From: Gemmatimonas phototrophica
GTDB taxonomy: Bacteria > Gemmatimonadota > Gemmatimonadetes > Gemmatimonadales > Gemmatimonadaceae
Direction of reading: 5' to 3'
Length of the DNA stretch: 10,366 bases
Assembly (NCBI GenBank): GCA_945870175.1
Contig: CAMBRJ010000058.1
Span: forward strand, 1-10,366
The notes beneath the pieces were generated by a model. That model made no database searches, had not been told where the DNA came from, and worked only from the letters and a program-made list of their open reading frames with translations. Made by a program: the position numbers and the translations under genes. Position 1 is the first letter of the stretch. Every line of letters begins with the position of its first letter. This document shows, piece after piece, positions 7,901 through 10,366 of the stretch.

Positions 7901-8412
7901 TCTTTCAGGACGTGATGGGTGGTATGACGGGGCGGGCCAGGAGTGCGACGAGCATCATGGGTTCGGCGACGGTGTCACGGCGCGGCATGCAACTCGATGG
8001 CGACGTCGTCGCGCTGCGTGCACGTGTCAGCGGGGTCGCGTACGAGGATCGCAATCATAATGGGCGCTTCGATCCGGACGAACCACGGCTCGCCGATGTC
8101 CCCGTACGTGTCGGTGGGCAGACGGTACTGACCGATAGCCGAGGGCGGTACCTCGTGACCGGTCTCCCGGTGCTCGATGCCATGGCGGTGCAGACTGCGA
8201 TCGACAGTTTCCTCGCGCAGGATGGTCGCACCTTGCTGGCCGCGCAGTCGCGTCAGTGGGCGATGTTGGCACCCTTCGGCGACACGCGAATTGATCTCGC
8301 CTTCGTGGACGCAACCACGCGCCCCGAACGTCGCGGCGACGATGCCGTGTTAGACGTGCCACCTGTACGTAGCGAGCATCCGTCACCCGCATCAGAATTG
8401 CCGCGCCGATGA
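4975..8412 (+). CDS. Fused periplasmic chaperone-outer membrane usher protein
   Basis: This 1145-residue polypeptide appears to combine two normally separate fibre-assembly proteins. Residues 1-29 are a signal peptide (basic HLKR, then LWLLLIVVFVIAG, site near LPAQA). Residues ~30-283 resemble a PapD/FimC-type chaperone: SGALTVLNPNDEPIMVSL, FAPPRFRLAAGAAQVVRF, EGEYWARVLV, then a second beta lobe. A Pro/Ser/Arg-rich linker follows (~283-310). Residues ~360-500 resemble an usher N-terminal domain, ending ADYYLDLAPLEWITGIAL...SSIPRF. The barrel (~515-1012) carries RQVRLGSG, GRGVALTNAPF and the plug-like stretch TRSGTAPPGAEIELSRSGQV. Residues ~1013-1110 form an SdrD-B-like domain with an EF-hand-like loop (DRNHNGRFDPDE). 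A close cysteine pair is at 720 and 727. The start has no Shine-Dalgarno motif, but the signal peptide supports it. The stop overlaps the next start as ATGA. The usher part is the surer half; the chaperone call rests on motif resemblance. Confidence 0.8.
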   Translation: MSNCHLKRPPLWLLLIVVFVIAGRLPAQAASVSPQAVIMSDRAPSGALTVLNPNDEPIMVSLSLRYGWVETDPTTGRTVVRLTDDSLSAGNSAVPIIRFAPPRFRLAAGAAQVVRFVAVPAASVIEGEYWARVLVSAKAADEVFPSALTGVTATGKVNIEVQTVLPLFFRKGRVQTGLRADIGNAKWHGDTLTIRPTFTRLGTGVALGALRLEALDDRDRVLASSSRQLAVYHALSPSFDLPVAPEDAPRVASIRLTVTSQRPDLPETLPLPFPSVVQRVTVPSRPSSSDPGDVRPKRSPRGPSAEEDPWWITMIGGSGRFVDLDTLGRAYATLDSVAAGARIKRDTTTARDARSGIPDAEGILAVMYHDDELGTVFTRVGSALDRPRIPLRQFADLLGILVGTAAGTNTIDLRVPTFHALEATYDPRTGRATRRAFGGRTESQQFPIDTAESDGADYYLDLAPLEWITGIALHLDIASASLLLLAERSSIPRFASAIARTERRRTTAQESYFSSRSQGERLIHGGWLPDGISATYLHNFDNQSGDYASQATIGTTVLGGGLSADVRVTRFGNFAHRQAEVGWIGAPPMNRFLRQVRLGSGTSTGLTPIAGRGVALTNAPFLRSQQLGSMTRSGTAPPGAEIELSRSGQVLGVTIADSTGHWVLPVPIDFGQNALELAVYTSDGVTRHATLLSLEADLIPARTMEYGLTIQDNDTPESDCRRRVGPCGIVSNVDLRVGLSSRYTARIGAYELRPRDGSLAQRLPYASVVGSPTDWLQIRGEGTQHGWWRGRAVVQPSLRLRVEVAREAIDQQQPPFRMSTLGQTYHRETSGAITVRPLSRDLGKTWFSAQWRRGESERGDVAVLTTTAGLRFARTLVQATYDRIEARSPVAPRFVSGRPGATVTVPQITTGPRWLRRTYTSISTRFTERRQLDLVSSELSTNVSRGIYVQGGVDWLRNGGSSMRLQLQYQGRIATFFQDVMGGMTGRARSATSIMGSATVSRRGMQLDGDVVALRARVSGVAYEDRNHNGRFDPDEPRLADVPVRVGGQTVLTDSRGRYLVTGLPVLDAMAVQTAIDSFLAQDGRTLLAAQSRQWAMLAPFGDTRIDLAFVDATTRPERRGDDAVLDVPPVRSEHPSPASELPRR

Positions 8413-9365
8413 CGACCGGTCGGACGGTGCGTTCACGTGTGCGTCGTTGGGCCGCGATGGTATTCGTCGCCGCCGGCGTCCTCGCGCTATCGGCGCCAAG
8501 CCGAACGCTCCGGGCACAAGCGATTCGTGTGGTCGCAAGCCAGTCGCTCAATTTCGGGACCATGGCGCCGCGGCTTGTTCGCACCGTCGCACCATCCGCG
8601 GCTGGAGCCGCCGTGTTCACCGTGCAGGGACCGGCGAACGCGTCGCTCCTCGTGACGCTGACGCTGCCGGCCATCCTAAGCAACGGCGCGCAGTCCCTTC
8701 CCCTGACGGCGTGGAGTGCCACGACGGCGACGGGCGCGGGCGGGGCGCCCGTTAACGCCACACCGATTTCCGGTGGTGATGTCACCCTCGTTCTCGGGTC
8801 CGACGGCATCGGTGTCCTCCGGCTCGGCGCAACGGCCAGCCCCAGCTTCGCCGTCGGAAACGCCACCTTCACGGCAGCGGTCACGTTTGTGGCGCGCGAG
8901 CCCTCCACCTCGCAGCACAGCCTGACCGCCCAGTCCACCGCATCCGCCGCGGTGGTGCAACCCATCTCGATCACCGCGTTAGCCATGAACTTCCCTGCGG
9001 TCTACGCGGGTGCGCCGGCGGTCATTGCACCGGAGCACCCGCGCGCCATGCGTCTGCTGTTCGATGGCGCGCTCTTGTCGTCGATCGAAGTCACCTTCGA
9101 CGCGCTCCCCTCGGTCCTCACCCGAGACGGAGGAAGCGAGACCCTCTCGATCACGAGTTGGCTGCAGCGCACCGGCGCGAACTGCCTCGGAGCCTCCAGC
9201 GTGGCTCTCCCGGGCGGTATGGGCGCCCTCGCGCTCACGGAAGCGACGGCGGCCGGCGGCCGCTCCGTGTTGTGCCTCGGTGCCACCGTCACCCCGTCGC
9301 CGTTACAGGCGTCCGGCACGTACCGCGGCAACGTAACCGTCTCCGTTCGCTACACCGGCGCGTGA
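8409..9365 (+). CDS. Secreted protein with two tandem DUF4402-like domains
   Basis: A 318-residue exported protein whose ATG overlaps the chaperone-usher stop by four bases (ATGA), so the two are probably co-translated. The signal peptide is long: an Arg-rich n-region, VFVAAGVLALSA, and a site after AQA (residue 38). Domain 1 (~39-162) has SQSLNFG, FTVQGPANASLLVTLTLPA and a final strand TFTAAVTFVA. It aligns by eye with the single-domain DUF4402 protein at 4152-4706. After a Ser/Thr/Ala-rich linker, domain 2 (~184-318) repeats the plan more divergently and ends GTYRGNVTVSVRYTGA. Cysteines 259 and 289 occur only in domain 2 and could form a disulfide. The likely role is a minor fibre subunit, with one domain for assembly and the other for a tip or adaptor function, by analogy with two-domain adhesins of chaperone-usher fibres. 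That role is inferred. Confidence 0.78.
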   Translation: MTTGRTVRSRVRRWAAMVFVAAGVLALSAPSRTLRAQAIRVVASQSLNFGTMAPRLVRTVAPSAAGAAVFTVQGPANASLLVTLTLPAILSNGAQSLPLTAWSATTATGAGGAPVNATPISGGDVTLVLGSDGIGVLRLGATASPSFAVGNATFTAAVTFVAREPSTSQHSLTAQSTASAAVVQPISITALAMNFPAVYAGAPAVIAPEHPRAMRLLFDGALLSSIEVTFDALPSVLTRDGGSETLSITSWLQRTGANCLGASSVALPGGMGALALTEATAAGGRSVLCLGATVTPSPLQASGTYRGNVTVSVRYTGA

Positions 9366-9372
9366 CCACTAC

Positions 9373-10366
9373 ATGAACAAGCTGATGCCTGATTGCTCGA
9401 ACATCCTGATGATGCGCACGTCGGTGCGTCGATACGTACGCATCGTCGGCGCCGTTCTGCTCGGCGCCACGGGCGCCTGCAGTGGCGACCGCGTGCTGCA
9501 AAAAGCACCCGTCGCCGAGACGCCGCGTACCAACAGCGTGAACCTCGCCCCCGTGGCGATGTTCACCGTTTCGCCGCGATGGCCGAAGCCCGGCGACACC
9601 GTCACGTTCAACGCGTCCTTCTCGACGGATCGCGATGGCGTGGTGCAGGCGTATGAGTGGACGTTGGGCAATGGCACATCGCAGGTGTCCAGCGCTGTGG
9701 CGCGCGCGGTCTCCGATCGCGTGGGCACATTCGCCGTCGGTGTTACCGTGGTCGATGACAGTGGCAGCCGGCACATCCGCACGCTCGATCTCGTCGTGAG
9801 CGCGAACGCACCAACAGCGCCTCTTAGCGCAACGCAGTCAGTGGTGGCCGTAGGGTCGCTGGCGCTGCTTCCCGACGCCACCACCGTCGTCACCGTCACG
9901 GCGCGCTCGACGCTCGGACTCCCGGTGCCGAACAGCCCGGTGTGGATCAGTGCCGGCGGGCAGCAGATCGCCATTACGCAACCAGCGACGGTCACGAGTG
10001 CGCTGGGGGTGGCCACGGCGGTGGTCAGCAGCGCGCGCGCACAGACGGTGCAACTCTACGCCATCGCCGACTACGTCTTGCTCACGTCCACGCCCGTCAT
10101 GTTGATCGCCGCCGGTAGTGTGCAGCCGACGCTCAGCACCACTCGCCTCACCGACCCGCGCCTGTCCGCGTCGGGTGACAGCACGTTGCTGGAGGTCACG
10201 GCACGGGATGCGCAGGGGAATCCCATTGCCGGTGCGTCAGTCACCGTTGCGGTTACCGGCGGCACCGCGACGATACGCAACGAAGGACCAACCGATAGCG
10301 ATGGCCGTCGCGTCGTGACGATCCTTCCCACCATCTGTGGGAGCGCCACGTTCACGCTGCGGGCCT
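9373..10366 (+). CDS. Putative surface lipoprotein with PKD and Big_1-type Ig-like domains (partial)
   Basis: The frame is open from the ATG at 9373 to the window end (331 codons seen), so the C-terminus is missing. The N-terminus has a basic hydrophobic leader, VRRYVRIVGAVLLGATGAC. The cysteine at residue 36 fits a lipobox only loosely, because the -3 position is Thr. Residues ~57-142 form a PKD domain: APVAMFTVSPRWPKPGDTVTF, then YEWTLGNG in place of the usual Y.WDFGDG, and GVTVVDDSG. Two Ig-like units follow (~160-245 and ~250-331). The second carries VTARDAQGNPIAGASVTVAV, the signature of Big_1 (invasin/intimin-type) domains. Alternative starts at 9409 and 9412 would still leave a good leader. 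The gene begins seven bases after the preceding stop, so it belongs to the operon. A surface adhesin or fibre partner is plausible, but the missing C-terminus limits the call. Confidence 0.75.
   Translation, partial: MNKLMPDCSNILMMRTSVRRYVRIVGAVLLGATGACSGDRVLQKAPVAETPRTNSVNLAPVAMFTVSPRWPKPGDTVTFNASFSTDRDGVVQAYEWTLGNGTSQVSSAVARAVSDRVGTFAVGVTVVDDSGSRHIRTLDLVVSANAPTAPLSATQSVVAVGSLALLPDATTVVTVTARSTLGLPVPNSPVWISAGGQQIAITQPATVTSALGVATAVVSSARAQTVQLYAIADYVLLTSTPVMLIAAGSVQPTLSTTRLTDPRLSASGDSTLLEVTARDAQGNPIAGASVTVAVTGGTATIRNEGPTDSDGRRVVTILPTICGSATFTLRA

Noticed and set aside
8027..8986. A 319-codon open frame on the minus strand across the end of the usher gene and the start of the two-domain DUF4402 gene.
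   Set aside because: Antisense to two well-supported genes, Arg-rich, with no domain.

Overview
The window looks like chromosomal DNA from a GC-rich, diderm (outer-membrane) bacterium, most likely from the Gemmatimonadota. I infer this from the mre gene order, the Ala/Asp/Ser/Arg-rich 'ADSVR' tail on MreC, and a protein style recalled from that phylum. No rRNA or other marker gene is present, so the placement is tentative.

Positions 1-2926, read on the minus strand, form a compact rod-shape operon: mreB (actin-like filament), mreC (bitopic scaffold), mreD (polytopic membrane protein) and the start of mrdA (PBP2, cut by the window edge). The genes overlap or lie a few bases to about 25 bases apart, so they are probably one transcript. 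Upstream of it, also on the minus strand, is a cytoplasmic helical-repeat (HEAT-like) protein at 3109-3915 of unknown role.

From about 4113 to the right edge the content changes to a surface-fibre locus. A secreted DUF4402-type pilin-like protein (4152-4706, minus) ends in strong stem-loops and is divergent from a plus-strand operon. The first gene of that operon (4975-8412) encodes one polypeptide with a signal peptide, a two-lobed PapD/FimC-like periplasmic chaperone region, a Pro/Ser/Arg-rich linker, a full usher-like outer-membrane secretion region with plug, and an SdrD-B-like C-terminal domain. It overlaps by ATGA with a gene for a two-domain DUF4402-like secreted protein (8409-9365). 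Seven bases later comes a probable lipoprotein with a PKD domain and Ig-like (Big_1-type) repeats that runs off the window (9373 onward).

My reading is a variant chaperone-usher fibre system in which assembly chaperone and usher are fused, the DUF4402 proteins are the subunits, and the PKD/Ig-like lipoprotein is a possible surface partner. The parts are well supported by visible motifs. That they work together as a pilus is inferred from gene order and from shared C-terminal motifs of the two DUF4402 proteins. No RNA genes, insertion sequences or CRISPR arrays were seen, and no gene-free stretch exceeds 300 bases.
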